NCBI GenBank assembly: GCA_016748015.1
Contig: JAAOMT010000128.1
Location: forward strand, 2,379,426 to 2,443,425
Direction: 5' to 3'
DNA length: 64,000 bases
DNA from: Geosiphon pyriformis
Taxonomy: Eukaryota; Glomeromycota; Glomeromycetes; Archaeosporales; Geosiphonaceae
This document shows, in pieces, positions 1 through 13,774 of the stretch. Under the pieces are notes generated by a model. It did not search any database. It was not told the origin of the DNA and saw only the letters and a list, made by a program, of their open reading frames with translations. A program made the position numbers and the translations under genes. The first letter of the stretch is position 1, and each line of letters starts with the position of its first letter.

Positions 1-3000
1 AGCGGTATTCCGAGTGTAGGTCTGTAAAAGTTTATACAAGTCATTTCCATTTATTCCAACAGAATTTTAAACCTTTCTTTGAATATGTTGCTAGTGGAAA
101 AACGGCGACAAACATGGGCACGCTCGAGACCTTCCCCAATTAATCCCAAAGAGGCGATATGTACGTTTAACGATATCTGTATTCCATAATTTGCTACTGA
201 CTCACCGTTCGTTCATAGTGTTTCAGCAAATAGAGATTGACGAATATACAGATATTTTGACGGGAAACCCTGTGATACGGTTATATGGAATTACAGAGGT
301 GATAATACTTCATTGAAATCATTCCATGTCTATTATTTTCAATTTGCGATTAACCAAAATTTTTATATGATAATTAAGACAGGGAATAGTGTCCTTTGCC
401 ATATATTTGGGTTTTTGCCATATTTTTATATTCCAGCCCCTGTTGGATTCAAAGATCGAGACCTTACTCAATTTCAGAAATGTTTAGAGGTTCTAAAACT
501 TTCTATTAAATGGTTTTATATTTATGATTCTTAACCTTTCTTTTTTTAGCCGCTCATCACGATAGGGAATAACCCAATTTTCAAGATTGAGATTGTTTTA
601 AAAGAGAGTATATGGGGTTTTCATGGGAATAGGAAAAGTCCTTTTCTCAAAATTATTTTTAATGACTCTAAAGCAATGATAAAAGCAAGAAATATCCTTT
701 TTCTTTCGGTTTTGATAAATTGTTTAACCAATACCATATAAAAAGACTTAATTCCTAAAACGTCTCATCGAAAGTAGATCATTTAATTACGACGGGCTTC
801 GAGAAATGACATTTGAAAGCAACATACCATACGTGCTCAGATTTATGATTGACTGCAAGGTATCAGCAGGTCAGGTTTTGGCATTTCACGCGTTAGGAAT
901 CTCTTATAACATTATACTTTTAGGTTACCGGCGCAAATTGGATTGAACTGCCGGCAAACGAATATTCGATTCGCTCTGACGCTAGGAAGATATCAAATTG
1001 CCAATTTGAACTGGAAACCAGGTATGAGCCAAGAAAATTGATATCCTCAATTTAGCCTTAATTCATCATCAACTCAATAAATTTTAGATACGAAAACTTT
1101 ATCAGTCATGCTCCTGATGGGTATTGGTCCAAAATTGCACCTTTACGGATCCTCAGCTTTGATATTGAATGCGCCGGTAGAAAAGGCAAATTCCCTGAAC
1201 CGCAAGTTGACCCCGTAATTCAAATTGCTAACACAGTTACCGTACAGGGTCAGGTTTATATTCTATTTGAGTATTTTACTCTTACTATGTCCAACTGTTT
1301 CCAACTGCATATATAAACAGGGGAGAGTAAGCCTTTTATTCGCAATGTGTTTACCTTAAATTCATGCGCCCCAATCGTCGCGACCGACATCATTGAAGTT
1401 TATGACGAAGGCCAATTGTTAAAGTCTTGGCGAGATTTTGTTGTTGAAGTAAAAATAATTTTTGTTAAAATTTCAACTGCTTTATCTTGGATATGTTGAA
1501 TTTTTTTAAAGTGTTTTTCCCGCTCACAGGTCGACCCTGATGTGATAATTGGCTATAATATTGCCAATTTTGATTTTCCTTATTTATTAGACCGCGCTCT
1601 ATGCCTCAAGGAGATAAGCTTCCCATATCTTGGACGAATATTAAGTAATACTTTTTGGTATTCTATCTAATCACCAAATTACTTTTTGTCTCACCTTTGA
1701 TTCCTTTAGAATCAAAAACTGAAGCAAAAGACACAACATTTTCATCAAAAGCATATGGCACTCGTGAAAGCAAATCCATCAATATCCTTTTTTATTGTTA
1801 TTCAATTGATATTTCGTCAAATTCGTTAAATATTACCATGACATAAACTTACATATTGAAGGTCGAATCCAGCTTGACATGCTTCAAGTAATGCAGAGGG
1901 ATCATAAATTGAGGTCTTACACCCTCAATTCTGTAGCGGCTCACTTTCTGGGTAATATCAGACCAATTTTACGAAAGAATTCGAATTTATTGTCAATTCT
2001 GCTTATCAAAATTTGTTCTTAATTTAATAGGTGAACAAAAAGAAGAAGTTCACCATTCAATAATCACTGACCTGCAAAATGGGAACAGCGAGACACGTCG
2101 TCGCTTAGCCATTTATTGTCTCAAGGTATTTAAGCTACCCAACATTTTGATCTCACTAGCGCTATCCTTTGTTGATCTTCGAACTTCCATTACAAGGATG
2201 CTTTTCTGCCACAGCGGCTGATGGATAAGTTAATGTGTCTTATTAACTACTTGGAAATGGCCAGAGTGACTGGTATACCCTTCAGTTATCTTTTAGCGCG
2301 AGGTCAACAAATTAAAGTCATATCACAGCTCTACCGAAAAGCGTTTGAACAAAGCTTGGTCATTCCCGCTTTAAAGCCAGAAGGTAACAAATTACTTATA
2401 TCTTGAAAATTTAAGGTAATCTTTGCGATATATTTTTTTTTGCAGGCCTTCAAGAACCCTATGAAGGAGCCACAGTGATTGAACCTCAAAGAGGATATTA
2501 TAATCTCCCTATTGCAACACTTGATTTTACCTCATTGTATCCATCCATCATGATGGCACACAATATTTGTTATACAACGTTATTGGATAATGATGTCATT
2601 CAAAATCTCAATTTAAAGCAAGATATTGATTATATACAAACACCCGAGAACGGTAGGTATTCCAACTCATTATTATAAATTGAAATCATTTTGTTCATCT
2701 TCTCAATTTGTTCCTTTGGACTAGCTCGTTTCATCAAAACACATCATCGCAAAGGTCTTCTGCCCACCATTTTAGAGGATTTATTATCGGCTCGTAAAAA
2801 AGCGAAAGAAGATTTGAAAAAGGAAACTGATCCTTTTAAAAAAGCAGTTTTAGATGGGCGACAATGGGCTCTTAAAGTAATGTTGGTTTCTTGCCAAATA
2901 CACCTGACAACTTGTTCATAACTATTTTTTGACAAAAGATTAGTGCAAACTCTGTTTATGGGTTCACTGGGGCAACAGTTGGGAAGCTTCCTTGCATTGA

Positions 3001-4893
3001 AATTTCTTCCAGCGTCACAGGATACGGTCGCGAAATGATTGAGAAAACAAAACAGGTGTGTAAAATATGACACCATTAACATTATTCATAAATTTTATTT
3101 TTATAATGTAAACAAGATTGTATTTTAGGAAGTTGAAAAACACTATACAATTGCAAACGGATATAAAAATAACGCCACAGTTATCTATGGAGATACTGAC
3201 TCTGTTATGGTCAACTTTGGCATTGACAATTTAGAAGAGACGATGAAATTAGGTAATGCAATTGTTATCCACTGTAGACTGTTAAAATTTTCTCAATTAA
3301 ATTAAAAATAATGTATATTATTAGGGAAAAAAGCGGCTGAACTTGTTACAAGCAAATTTATAAAGCCTATCAACCTTGAGTTCGAAAAAGTTTATTTCCC
3401 ATATCTGCTCATAAGCAAGAAACGCTACGCCGGTTTATATTGGACGAGGCCCGAGAAATGGGATAAATTAGAAACAAAGGGCATAGAGGTAAGTCTTTCT
3501 TCAATTTAATAGAAATCAAGGCTTCACGAGTTATTGTATTTTACTTTATATCTTTCTTTAGACAGTCAGACGTGATAACTGTTTGCTGGTACAACATGTT
3601 ATCGAGACTTGCTTAAGGAAAATATTAGTCGACCGAGATGTAGATGGAGCTAAAGAGTAACCAACTTTTGCGTTTAATGCCTAATATCTTGATCATAAAT
3701 TGACTAACCCTTTTATATATTTCTTAAAAACTAGTTATACGATGAAAATAATCTCTGATCTGCTTCAAAACAAAATCGACATGTCTCAGCTTGTGATTAC
3801 CAAAGCCCTCAGCAAATCAGAAGAAGGCATGTATTTTGACAAATAAATGCATATCGTATTATTTGATTGTGCATTATTTTATCTTTCTTTGTGATAGATT
3901 ATGCTGGAAAACAAGCCCATGTAGAATTAGCCGGAAGAATGCGAAAACGGGATGCTGGTACAATTTGCTTTTCGCCATGTGCAAATGCGGTTTATTAAAC
4001 GCGGTCTTTTAATAACCAAAATTTCCCTTATGTGCTAGGATCTGCTCCAACTCTTGGAGATAGGGTAGCATACGTGATTGTAAAAGCTGCCAAAGGTTAG
4101 AAATAAAATTTTCAAAAAATAACGTTTATTGCACATAATTTGCCCTAAAAGTGGGTTCATTCTTTAACCACAAGGTGCGGCCGCTTACCAAAAGTCTGAA
4201 GATCCTATTTATGTACTTGAAAATAATATACCTATCGATACAAAATATTATTTGGATAACCAATTGTCCAAGCCGTTAATGCGCATTTTTGAACCCATTT
4301 TGGGGGATAAAGCTCAAATCTTACGTTTGTATAATGAAAAATGGTGTTTTCCAGTTTCTTTTAATGATATTCTAATTTCATACATTCTATAGTCGATGGG
4401 GATCACACCCGAAAAATTGCTGTTCAAACCCCTGTCAACGGAGGCTTAATGAAATTCATCGAAAAAACAGCGACTTGTTTGGGATGTAAAACCCGCCTTG
4501 GGAAGAATGGTAAATCCTGGGTTTGCTTAAAATTAGTTTTATATTCCTCATTCTGAATTATTTCCAAAATAGAATCGGCCGTTTGCCGTCATTGTACACC
4601 TAAATTAAGTGGGTTATACCGAAAACAGGTATTCTCTAAAATTATATATTCACTATCGAATACTAAATGAAAATTCATTTTGATATTCTTATAATTCGCA
4701 GCTTTCTACTGTTAAAGATCTAGAAGTACAATTCGCACGTTTATGGACCCAATGTCAAAGATGTCAAGGGAGTCTACATCAAGAGGTAATCTGCACCAAC
4801 AATACCTGTCCAATTTATTTCGCCCGCAAAAAAGCTCAGAAAGATGTTCAGGAGGCTTCCACAGTGATGGAACGATTTAATTATACCTGGTAA
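1..4893 (+). CDS. POL3: DNA polymerase delta catalytic subunit, 5'-partial, many introns
   Basis: Family-B replicative polymerase with 3'-5' proofreading, the catalytic subunit of nuclear Pol delta. Reading across short GT-AG introns gives the conserved order. An N-terminal part holds FQQIEID (219-) and PYFYIPAP. Exo [10 protein letters not shown] lies near 1158, Exo [16 protein letters not shown] near 1548, and Exo III YCLKDAFLP is split by the intron 2126-2196. Polymerase motif [10 protein letters not shown] is near 2520, motif B is [11 protein letters not shown] around 2940, motif C YGDTDSVM is near 3183 and KKRY near 3414. The C-terminus carries two four-cysteine modules, CysA (C-x2-C..C-x2-C, about 4478-4590, broken by an intron) and Cys[20 protein letters not shown] (about 4755); CysB is the iron-sulfur site in this family. 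The reading frame ends YTW-stop at 4891-4893. Other clear introns are 161-218, 299-378 and 490-549. The first exon(s) lie upstream of the window. All catalytic aspartates are present, so this is a functional host gene. Exact boundaries of several introns are by eye. Confidence 0.96.
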
Positions 4894-6701
4894 TATTGAG
4901 AATTAAGCATTACTGTTTGAGGTCGTCCCGCCGCAAAAGGAAAAAACCCAACAAGAATTTAGGTGCTGAACATAAAGTTCGGCTGTGATTTTTGTAAATC
5001 CAAACATGATATTTTGCTGGTATGTCATATGATACTTTGGTGTATTGGAGTATTAATAATTATTAAACCATTTGTACCCAAATATGTAGATATTTAACTT
5101 AAAAGAAATTAATAAAAGTATAATTTTAAGTCAAGTTCTATTTCAATTAAATAAAATTTTTAAGGTTTTTAGCAGAATTCGAAATGCTTTACAAAGCATT
5201 TATTTATGTTTGATAAATTATTAATTGTTTTAAATAAATATCAATTTTTTAAACAACTTATTGATTATTAAAATATTTAATTCTAAATTTAAATTTAAGC
5301 TTTTTTTTTACAAAGTTAGTTAATTAAAATTAAATCTTAATTTTTTTTAGTTTTTGTATTAAGTTTATTAATAATTATTAATAATACAACAAATTAATTA
5401 GTAGTTAAAATATTTAATACAAAATTAACTAATTGATTAAACACAATTTTTTGAAAATATGCATTTTATTAAATGTTTTAAAAAAACCAAAAACAATAGT
5501 TTTATAAATTAAAGCCAAATAATTTAAACTTTAATAATAATTAAATTTAATTAAAAAATAAAACAGATTTAATAATATATTTAAACAATAATATTAATAA
5601 TTTTATAAACAATAAAACCAAAAAAAAATCAAATAATTTGATTTTAAAAATATTTTTTAAAGCAATTAATAGTATTTTTACCAATAAAACACTTAAAATT
5701 ATAAAGACTATTTAATAACTAATAATTAAGTTATTTTTATTATTATTATTTTTGTTATAATTGTATTAATTATAAGACTTAATTTGAATTTGGTTTTAAA
5801 TAATAACTTTTTACTTTTTTTGAACAATAATAATAATACCATATTTTTTAAAACTAATTAATAATTAATTATATGATTTATTATAGCAATTTTTGGTCAA
5901 TTTTTACTGGTTTTAAAAATAAAACAAACCATATTTTTGTATATATTTTTAATTAATTAACTTATTAAGTTATTTAATCTTAAAGATTAAATTAATTAAA
6001 TAAAAACTAAATTTATGTTTTTTTTTGTTTTTTAATAATACTGTCTTTAATAATAATTAAAAAATAATTATTTAGTTATTAAAATTTTTTGAATAAATAG
6101 TCTTTATTTTAGTGTTTAATAATAATATTAAAATTAATTTAATTTATATTAAGACTGTATTTCTGTTTTTACATAATTTATTTAAATTTAATTTAATTAT
6201 TAAAACAATATTAAACTTTTTTGTAATATTTAAATTGAACTTTTTAATTATTATTATTTTTTTACTTTTAAAATTGTAAAGTTTTTTATGGTATTTATTA
6301 ATTTTTTTTGTTGTTGTTTTTTCCAATATTTTTTAGGTTTGTAATTATACTTATTATTTTTTATTTTTGTTTAATAATTATAATATATAATTATTACTTT
6401 AAAAAAATATTGTATTTAATAAAAAACTTTTATTTATTAATATTATTTGTATAATTTTAATTTAAAATTCGAATTTTTATATGCTTTTTAAGTTTATCAG
6501 TAAAACTTTAATAACTGTTTACACTTATCTAATGAAAACAGTCTATAAAAAATTGCCAATTGTTATCAGAAAAAAACTTTATAACAAAAATTATCCAGAT
6601 GTTTTATGCTTATTATTTAATAATATTGAATTGCCTAATTATGTTTTTACTTATTCAAAAAATGCTGCTGTATATTTTGAAATATTACTTGATCATGTTG
6701 A
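4894..6701. other. AT-saturated intergenic DNA between POL3 and the transposon block
   Basis: After about 200 bases of 3' flank the sequence becomes almost pure A/T with runs of TTAATTAA-like words and no long conserved reading frame. A short perfect inverted repeat (AAATGCTTT, 2-nt loop, AAAGCATTT) sits near 5183-5203. A 76-codon frame at 6481-6711 runs straight into the LTR that starts at 6702. I recognise no family in it and do not call it a gene. The stretch around 6105-6310 resembles 58765-59000 on the other side of the block in the same orientation, so this is probably heavily mutated old repeat DNA rather than unique spacer. Confidence 0.6.
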
Positions 6702-7631
6702 TATTACTTAAAGAAAAGTACAAAGAAAAAAAGTAGAAAAAACAAATAGAAAAAATAAATTTATAGGAGAATAATACTTAGCAAGTAAGCACAATATCAG
6801 AAATTATAATATATTATTTAGCAATATGTATATTGTTAGTAAATTATAATACACTGCTTAGTAATGAGAACATTGTCAGAAAATTATAACATTTCTTAAC
6901 AATAAAAGCATTGTTAGAAAAAATAGGGCACATTGCTTAAGAAAATATGAAATTTTATATAACAAAAAATTATGTATATATAGTAAAAGTATTAAAAGCA
7001 GAAAAAACAGAATTAATACCAACAATTAATTAATTATTTAATATTTTTTCCTTCAAAAGGTAGTTTTCTACAACTTAAAATAGAATCAAATTACATATTA
7101 ATAAAATATTTATTATTATTTAAATTCATGTTATTATTACTTGATTAAGAAATATTAATTATTTTTACTCTATTAACACTCTATATTGATAAAATTCAAT
7201 ACTTAATCATACTGAATTAATAGCTCTTGATTATAACTATTAACAAAATATTAATTTTTTAATTTCTTTTATTTTTTTATTTTTATTTTTTGTTTTATTT
7301 CTTTATTATTTACTAATTAATTAAAAAAATTAAGTATTGAATTATTAACATTAAAAAGAACTGGTAAAAGATCTATAAAACAAAGATAAACACTCGAAAA
7401 GTAAAGATACCTTATCAGAAAGAACTAGCCATTAAAGTAAGAAAAAAATTCACAGAATAAGCTTCTAGAAAAATACTAAAACAAACATTAAATCTCTGTT
7501 CATTATACAAAAAACTTAACCAAAATCTTCAGATCATAAAAACCTTTAGAAAATACTAATCATATAAGCTATTAAGCACCAAGTTACAAATTTGTTATTT
7601 GTACCAACACTCCAAATAATTATTTGTAATA
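6702..7631 (+). repeat. LTR of element A1 (5' LTR, type A)
   Basis: It starts TATTACTTAAAG (decayed TGTTACTCATAAA) and ends TTTGTAATA (decayed CTGTAACA). These ends match the other type-A LTRs at 47462, 53827 and 57363. Inside are repeated units of the kind AGCAATATG..ATTGT (about 6780-6910), corresponding to the palindromic array seen better at 14935-15115. A primer-binding-site-like TGGTGCTT follows at 7634, two bases after the LTR. Confidence 0.8.
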
Positions 7632-8768
7632 TTTGGTGCTTTTTGTAAAGTATAATCTAGTAAAAAACTAGTATTAACAACAATCATTCAGAACAGTAGC
7701 AGAATCAAAAAAAATAGAAACAAACCACTTGGAATTTGTGAAAGCTTTATTCCAACATTACCAAATATATCTGAAACTAACAAATAAATATTGACCAGCA
7801 GAATTAGCTTTCAACTTTTATGTCAACAAAAAAATTAAATTTTATTTAAAAGACCAAAAAAATTTGAAAGCAACATTCAACAACTTTTATAGTGAATTAT
7901 TCCAGAGCATTATGCTTCTACAAAATTATTTATTTGTTTTAATAATCACAGAAATCAACAGAAAAATTGAAAAGCATATTTGACAGAAATTTTTTATTAT
8001 CTTTACAGACAATAAAAAAAGAAAATTACAAATACTAGCAAAAACACCAAGAAAAATACAACCACCTATATGAAAAAAATCAAGAGTAGTTTTATTTATC
8101 ATACTATCATACACCAAAAAATATCATTCAAATAACATCAACCATGACCATATTAAAAACACTATTACTTAGAATACTGTTTTAAAACAATTAAAAAAAA
8201 GCCAAATTATTAAGAACTTATAGTGATTTCTTTAAAGAATTTAAATTACAACCAACAATTTCATTAGAGCTTTAATCACCATCACTTTAACCAAATTTCA
8301 GAGCCACTAGTCCTTAGAAAAAACTGACTTAAAAGAAAAAAAAGACAATGATTAAGAAATTCATAATCAAAACCTGATTTCAGAAAACCCAGAAATTCAA
8401 ACTCTGATTGTTTCAACCCAGCAAAATCTGAACAATCTAAATCCAGCTTCTATTATTCCACCAAATTTATTTTCAGTAAATCTGATTAATTAACTACCAA
8501 TTGCACTAATTATTATGCCATAACAATCATAACAACAATAATATTTTATACAAATAGCATATGTACCAATTACTAAACTTGAAAAGTTCATTAATAAAGA
8601 AGACAATATTCAAGCATAATTCAACAATATGAAAAAAGCCATCACAGCTAATGGATAGGATGACATTAAAGCATTTCAAGCCATTTTATATTTTTTGCAG
8701 AATACTATTAACTTGTGATATCAGAATCTCATGAACAAACCACAAAATTTTACTGTATTCAAAACTGC

Positions 8769-9517
8769 TATTATGGTTGAAACTCATATTTTTTATTAGT
8801 TATTACATGTATTAGCCATTGATGTCATATAATTAGCTACCCTATTTTTAGATAGTAATTATTAATCTGATTAATAACTTGACTGTTAACCTAATTATTG
8901 ACCTAATCATTAATTTGATTAATGACTTGATCATTGACTTGATTATTAATCTATTTATTGATTTGGTTATTAATCACTTTTAATAGTTATATAAACAATA
9001 AGTCTCTTAGCTATAAAAAGACATGATCAAAGTAATGAAATAAAATCCATTATCAATTACTTTTTTTCATATTACTTATTTTCTTTTCCTTATCTTTAAG
9101 TATCTGAACATTTTGGAATAAAAGATTACTTGTTGGTATTTATATACTTTATTTTTTCCTTTATTGATTTGTATTTATTAAAATTAGCCTGAGAAGCAAT
9201 TGCTTGCTTTTGTAATTTACTGAATAAAAAAATGATTAAAAAGCACAATAATACCTGTTATTGATTTTAAAAATTACCAAGTTAAAACATAGAATAATAG
9301 CAGCAGTATTATCTTGTTGACAATTATAAACTATTTCTCTATTTTCAGATTTTCAGAAAAGATTTACAACTGTGATTTTTATAAGACTGATTATGTACAT
9401 TGAATTTTTATTTATTTAATTCACTTTTTTATTGTAATTTTCTCTTTGATTTTTTCTATCACCCTACAATTCTGTTCTTTTTTATTATCTATTAATTTGT
9501 TATTTCAATCTGTAATA
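8769..9517 (+). repeat. Solo LTR (type E) inside A1 gag
   Basis: This insertion breaks the A1 gag reading frame and is absent from the homologous gag at 49490 and 55860. Its ends are TATTATGG and CTGTAATA, decayed versions of TGTTA..TAACA. It is flanked by CTGC (8765-8768) and CTGT (9518-9521), a 4-bp target duplication with one C/T change. It holds a TATA-like TATAAAA near 9019. No internal coding region remains, so it is a solo LTR left by LTR-LTR recombination. It is not obviously related in sequence to the other LTR types here. Confidence 0.75.
8832..8967 (+). repeat. Short tandem array (TTGATTATTAAT-like) in LTR E
   Basis: About ten imperfect copies of a roughly 12-base unit alternating TTGATTATTAA, TTGACTTGATT and CTAATTATTGAC lie in the 5' half of the solo LTR, upstream of its TATA-like box. 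The position suggests a U3 regulatory or simple-sequence array. Function is unknown. Confidence 0.55.
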
Positions 9518-10240
9518 CTGTATTTTTGCAATATTTTAATAATAATAATAGCATCAACTATCTGTTAACTAGTTTTATTACAATTAAACAAGAAGACATT
9601 GAAGCAGTTACCATATATTTAAGATGTTTCCATTGAAATCTGTGCCAAATCTAAGCAATTAAAATTGACTATTTTACAACACCACAAATCTTAAATCAAT
9701 TTATTTATAGATTATATAGTAGTCTTTTGCAATAAGTATATTTAATACACCCAAATACTTTCCAAGATGCAATTATTCACACTCAAGATTTTAAATTGGC
9801 CAAGCTCAAAGCTAACTATGCTCAAGCCATAAATTTAGTAATAAATGAATTATCTGAATTGGATACCAAATTAAAACAATTTAGTGATTTAATCAATTAG
9901 AAGTTAGAGGAGTACTTAGTTAACAATCAAACAATTTATCAATCTTCACAATATTGTAAAAATTCAGAAAATTTTAATCACTTTCAACAACAGTTACATC
10001 TGTTATTATCAAATCAACTATGACAACAAAAAATGTATAATTGCTATTACTGTGTCTCATAGCCACAAGTAATCTATCAACTTCAACAAATTTCAGCACC
10101 ACTCCAAACTATAGTACCAACCAGAAACCAAAGACCAAAGAGTACTTACACTCAACAAAATTGGAGATTAGCAATAGTTATATATTAATTAATCTTCAGT
10201 TCATTAAATTAACAACTATTAGAATTACATCTTAAGAATT

Positions 10241-11930
10241 TGAGAAGTGAGTACACTTAAAACTCAAATTTACAAAACTATTTAAGTCTCCTAGTTATCT
10301 TAAAAAATGTCTAATTCAACAAACAGAAAACCAATTAGAACTAATTACTCACCAACAACATTTTACCAGCAACTATTACCAAAGACAAATTACTTGCTGC
10401 AATATTCTTTTTCGAATTTGAAAAACCAACATCAATGTTTTTGTTTAGTAGAGCCATTTTTAATGTTAGACTAATTACTACCATGTATATTAATACCAAA
10501 GTTAATGGTCATTCTATTAAGCTAATCTTTAATAGTAGTTTAGCAAATAGTATTATTACCTGACAACTTATAAATTAATTAGGTCATTAAGTTGATCATA
10601 CTGTTAGTGCTAGAATTATTACCACTAATAGAACAACCAAAACTCCAATTAATAAAATCAACAACTTCCTTTTCAAAGTTAATGGCATTATTATGACTAT
10701 TAAGATTCTTGTAATGGAAGTCACATAGTACTAAGTTATTATTAGTAATAACTGGCTGTCCAAGACCAATGTTGTACTTGACTGAAATATTCAGGAGCTA
10801 TAATTCAGTTAAGATGATTAGCAAACTTGAGTACCTGTTACCTGTAGCCACTTCAGAACAAACACTACTACACAAATACTACCACTAATTAAATTGGAAA
10901 AAGAAAAAAAAACCTATCTGGAAAGCATATCAAGTATTATGAACCAAAGAAAACCACAATAAGCTATTATCAATTCTATTTTGAAACAACAAAGAAAAAA
11001 AAAAGAGGAAGATAAACCACAAGTCATCACCAATACCAATAAAACAGCCAACAGTTAGCATATACTGTACTCAGTAAATACAAAGAAAAAACCACCCTAT
11101 ATTCTTTTTAAGTGTATCAACTACAAGAAAAAACTTTTATTCATGGAAGCTTGAATAGTTTCAGACAAAGACTACTAGATATAGACCTATTATTATTGTA
11201 AACTGTCTTATTAGAAACGTTTTGGTTATTCAAAATAACAACAGTAAATCATGTCTCACTTGTAAAGAAACTTTACTTGATGAAGAAATATGAAATGACA
11301 TTCCTAGATGAAAAAAAACATGTAATGTATTGTGTTAATACACAATTTTCATTAGCAATTGGGTAAGCTAAGGAATGTCTTTTAATGTCACATAAAACCA
11401 AGTACTTTTTTATTTTAACAATTACTCACATAACAAAAATAAAATTTGGCAAATAGCAAGTGCCAAAGTTAAAGGTGCTTCACCTAGCAAAATACTTGTC
11501 ATCAAAAACAATTTATTAGAACCTGTTAAAACTGTTCTTATTTTTAACTCAGACATATTTTTTGATATTTTAAGCAATTCAGAACAATTCTATAAATATT
11601 ACTAAGATTTAGCACTTATTAGAGAAAAATAAAAGCAGCATTTAAAACAATTAAATACAAAACTCTGTAAATATTGTCTTATTTCCAATAACTTTGAATA
11701 TTGTAATGATTGTAATATTATTTACAATTCACTACCACATATAATTTATTTGATTTCCAAAAAAAAAAAACCAATTAGCAAATACATATTAGAATTGGAA
11801 TTGAAAATTAATCATGATTTAAACTCTGATAATAATAACAACAATAATTCTAATTCTATTTACTATGGCAACAACAATGACAATTTAAACTCTAATCACA
11901 ATTCCAAATAATATATTGTGCTTTCAGATC
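10241..11930 (+). pseudogene. A1 protease and cysteine-rich segment (degraded)
   Basis: At about 10480-10560 the frame reads TMYINTKVNG then LIFNSSLANSIIT. This is the aspartic protease active site with Asp-Ser-Gly replaced by Asn-Ser-Ser, so it cannot be catalytic. Near 11093 a ruined version of the cysteine-rich segment follows (FKCINYKKKLLFM). At 11655-11720 comes the second cysteine cluster, CKYCLISNNFEYCNDC, well preserved. An Asn-rich linker at 11810-11910 leads into the dUTPase-like region. Stops are present throughout. Confidence 0.6.
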
Positions 11931-11989
11931 TTTTAATAAAGCAAGAACTAAAATGGTTTAGCAATAACAATGAAAGTATTATGTCAAAA

Positions 11990-12420
11990 TGCATGTATAA
12001 TATTAATATAGGGCTTGATCTCAAGTATTTAAGAAAAACTGCCATCAGATTGAAACCTCATTTGCATACTAACATAGATCTGAAAATAACACTAGAAATT
12101 TTAGCAATAACAATAATATAACTAGTCTTTAGATCTAGTTTAGTGAAAAAAAAATTAATATCAAAGGAGGAATAATTAATGCAAAATATGTAGAAATTAT
12201 TATTGCAATACTACAAATAACTCAGAAAAAAAATATGTAATTGAACCAAATAAAAAGATAATATAGGCAATATTTCTGCTTCTGGTTAAAATAGTTCAGT
12301 TAATATTAATAAGAAACAGGAAAAAATTAGAGATTACAGCAAAAGAGATAAAAGAATTCGAATTAATAGGTAGAATAAATATACTAGTTAATATGGTAAA
12401 AAAAAAAACAATTGATAAGA
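11990..12420 (+). pseudogene. dUTPase-like domain of A1 (degraded)
   Basis: The order of dUTPase motifs is recognisable. Motif 1 is GLDLKYL (about 12014); motif 2 is FRSSLVKK (about 12130), after a TAA. Later motifs are scrambled by a frameshift and stops (about 12160-12370). Best compared with 19052-19516 and 29340-29722, which keep the same order. Confidence 0.6.
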
Positions 12421-12789
12421 AAAAAATTATTTCTATTCATCAATTAATTTTTATTTTACTATATAACTAGTATATAGTAGTTATAGAGAAAAAAGTAAAA
12501 GACCAATCCCAAATTTTTGAAGTAAAAACAAATATTTGTAAATCAAAAAAGATTGTCATTATCAATCTTTATATATCTGCCAAGAACAACAAACATATTA
12601 AAATTCCAATATACAATACAACTAAAAACTTCATAGAAATATTAAATAAAACCATCATCAAATACTTAAACACAAAAGTTGAAAACCAAATACCAACTAT
12701 TATTCCAGACTTTTTACAACTGTATAAATATATGGATATTATATCACAAACCATATATAGACAAAAAAAATGCTATTTGTTGTAATCAG

Positions 12790-13774
12790 AACAGTTAAAA
12801 CAAATAAACTTGGGAAATCTAAACTTATTTTAACAAATACAACTCAAAATACTACTTAACAATTTTACTAATATCTTTGCCAATAAAAATAAATTTGGCA
12901 AAACTGACATTATTTAATATTAGATCAAAACTGGAGATACAATACTAATTAAATAAAGAGCATACAAAATACTATTAGCCAGCCATAAAATTATCTAACA
13001 GAAAATTAATAGAATATTGAACAATAAGTTAATTCAACTATTAATAAGTCCATAGTTATTACCAATAATACTTGTTTATAAAAAAAATGGAAAAATTCAC
13101 TTTTGTGTGAATTATTGAAAACTCAATAGTATTACTTATAAAGACAGCTATTTAATTTCATAGATTTAGGAATTATTCAATGCTTTTGGAGAAAAAAAAT
13201 GGTTTTTAACATTAGATTTAAATAATGATTACTGGCAAGTAGTTATAAATTTAATAAATAAAGAGAAGACAATATTTATTACTAAAAAAAAAAATTTTGA
13301 ATTTAATATTATGCCATTTGGCTTAACCAATGTTCTAGTTACTTTTTAATGGCTTATGCAAATTGTTTATACCAGATTACTATAAAAATCAGTAGTAGTC
13401 TACTTGAATAACACTAATGTGTTTTCTAAAACATTTGACAATTATTTTTATCATCTACAACAAGTGTTTAAAAGACTCAGAAAAGTTGGACTAAAGTTGA
13501 ATGCTACCAAATGCTTCTTTGACAAAATGAAACTCAAGTTTTTAAGACATATTATAAGCAAAAATAGCATCAAAACAAATTCAAATAAAATCAAAATAGT
13601 TAAGAACTTTCTAGTATTAACAAATCTTACAGAATTAAGAGCATTTTTGGAATTTGCTGAATATTATTATTATTTTATTCAGAACTTTTCCAAACTGGCC
13701 CAACCACTTCACCAGCTTCAAGCAAAAAATATAAAATATGAATAGACTGAAATCCAACAAAAAGCTTTTAATAT
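12790..13774 (+). pseudogene. Reverse transcriptase of A1, 5' part of the RT-RNase H gene (degraded)
   Basis: Ty3-type RT. About 13080 keeps KKNGKIHFCV, 13205 keeps LDLNNDYWQV, 13310 keeps NIMPFGLTNV, and the catalytic box is YLNN instead of YLDD (about 13400). The downstream connection domain (LRKVGLKLNATKCFFDK, 13465-13530) is fairly intact. The gene stops abruptly at 13774 where the LTR of A-II begins, and continues at 46369. Loss of both catalytic aspartates makes it inactive. Confidence 0.8.

Larger units (their letters stand above)
7694..10240 (+). pseudogene. gag of element A1, interrupted by a solo LTR
   Basis: Reading through stops gives the type-A gag seen better at 54738: an N-terminal segment with TNHLEF, then a core matching the KLEKF..WLND..AI segment at 8575-8770. 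A 749-bp LTR (8769-9517) splits the core. The gag frame resumes at 9522 with YFNNNNSIN and runs to a ruined zinc knuckle near 10031 (MYNCYYCVS). The start of the frame lacks an ATG, as in the other copies. Stops are frequent and mostly TAA/TAG where other copies have CAA, CAG or TGG. The product would have been the capsid/nucleocapsid polyprotein; no protein can be made now. Confidence 0.7.

Noticed and set aside
2744-3082. 112-codon - strand frame over POL3
   Set aside because: It is antisense to the conserved polymerase exons that contain motif B, so it is a shadow.
4920-5040. A further POL3 exon or small gene after the stop codon
   Set aside because: The protein already ends at the conserved Trp terminus; the following sequence has no convincing frame.
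6481-6711. 76-codon frame before the A1 LTR
   Set aside because: Its last codons and stop come from the LTR boundary, composition is that of the spacer, and no family is recognisable.
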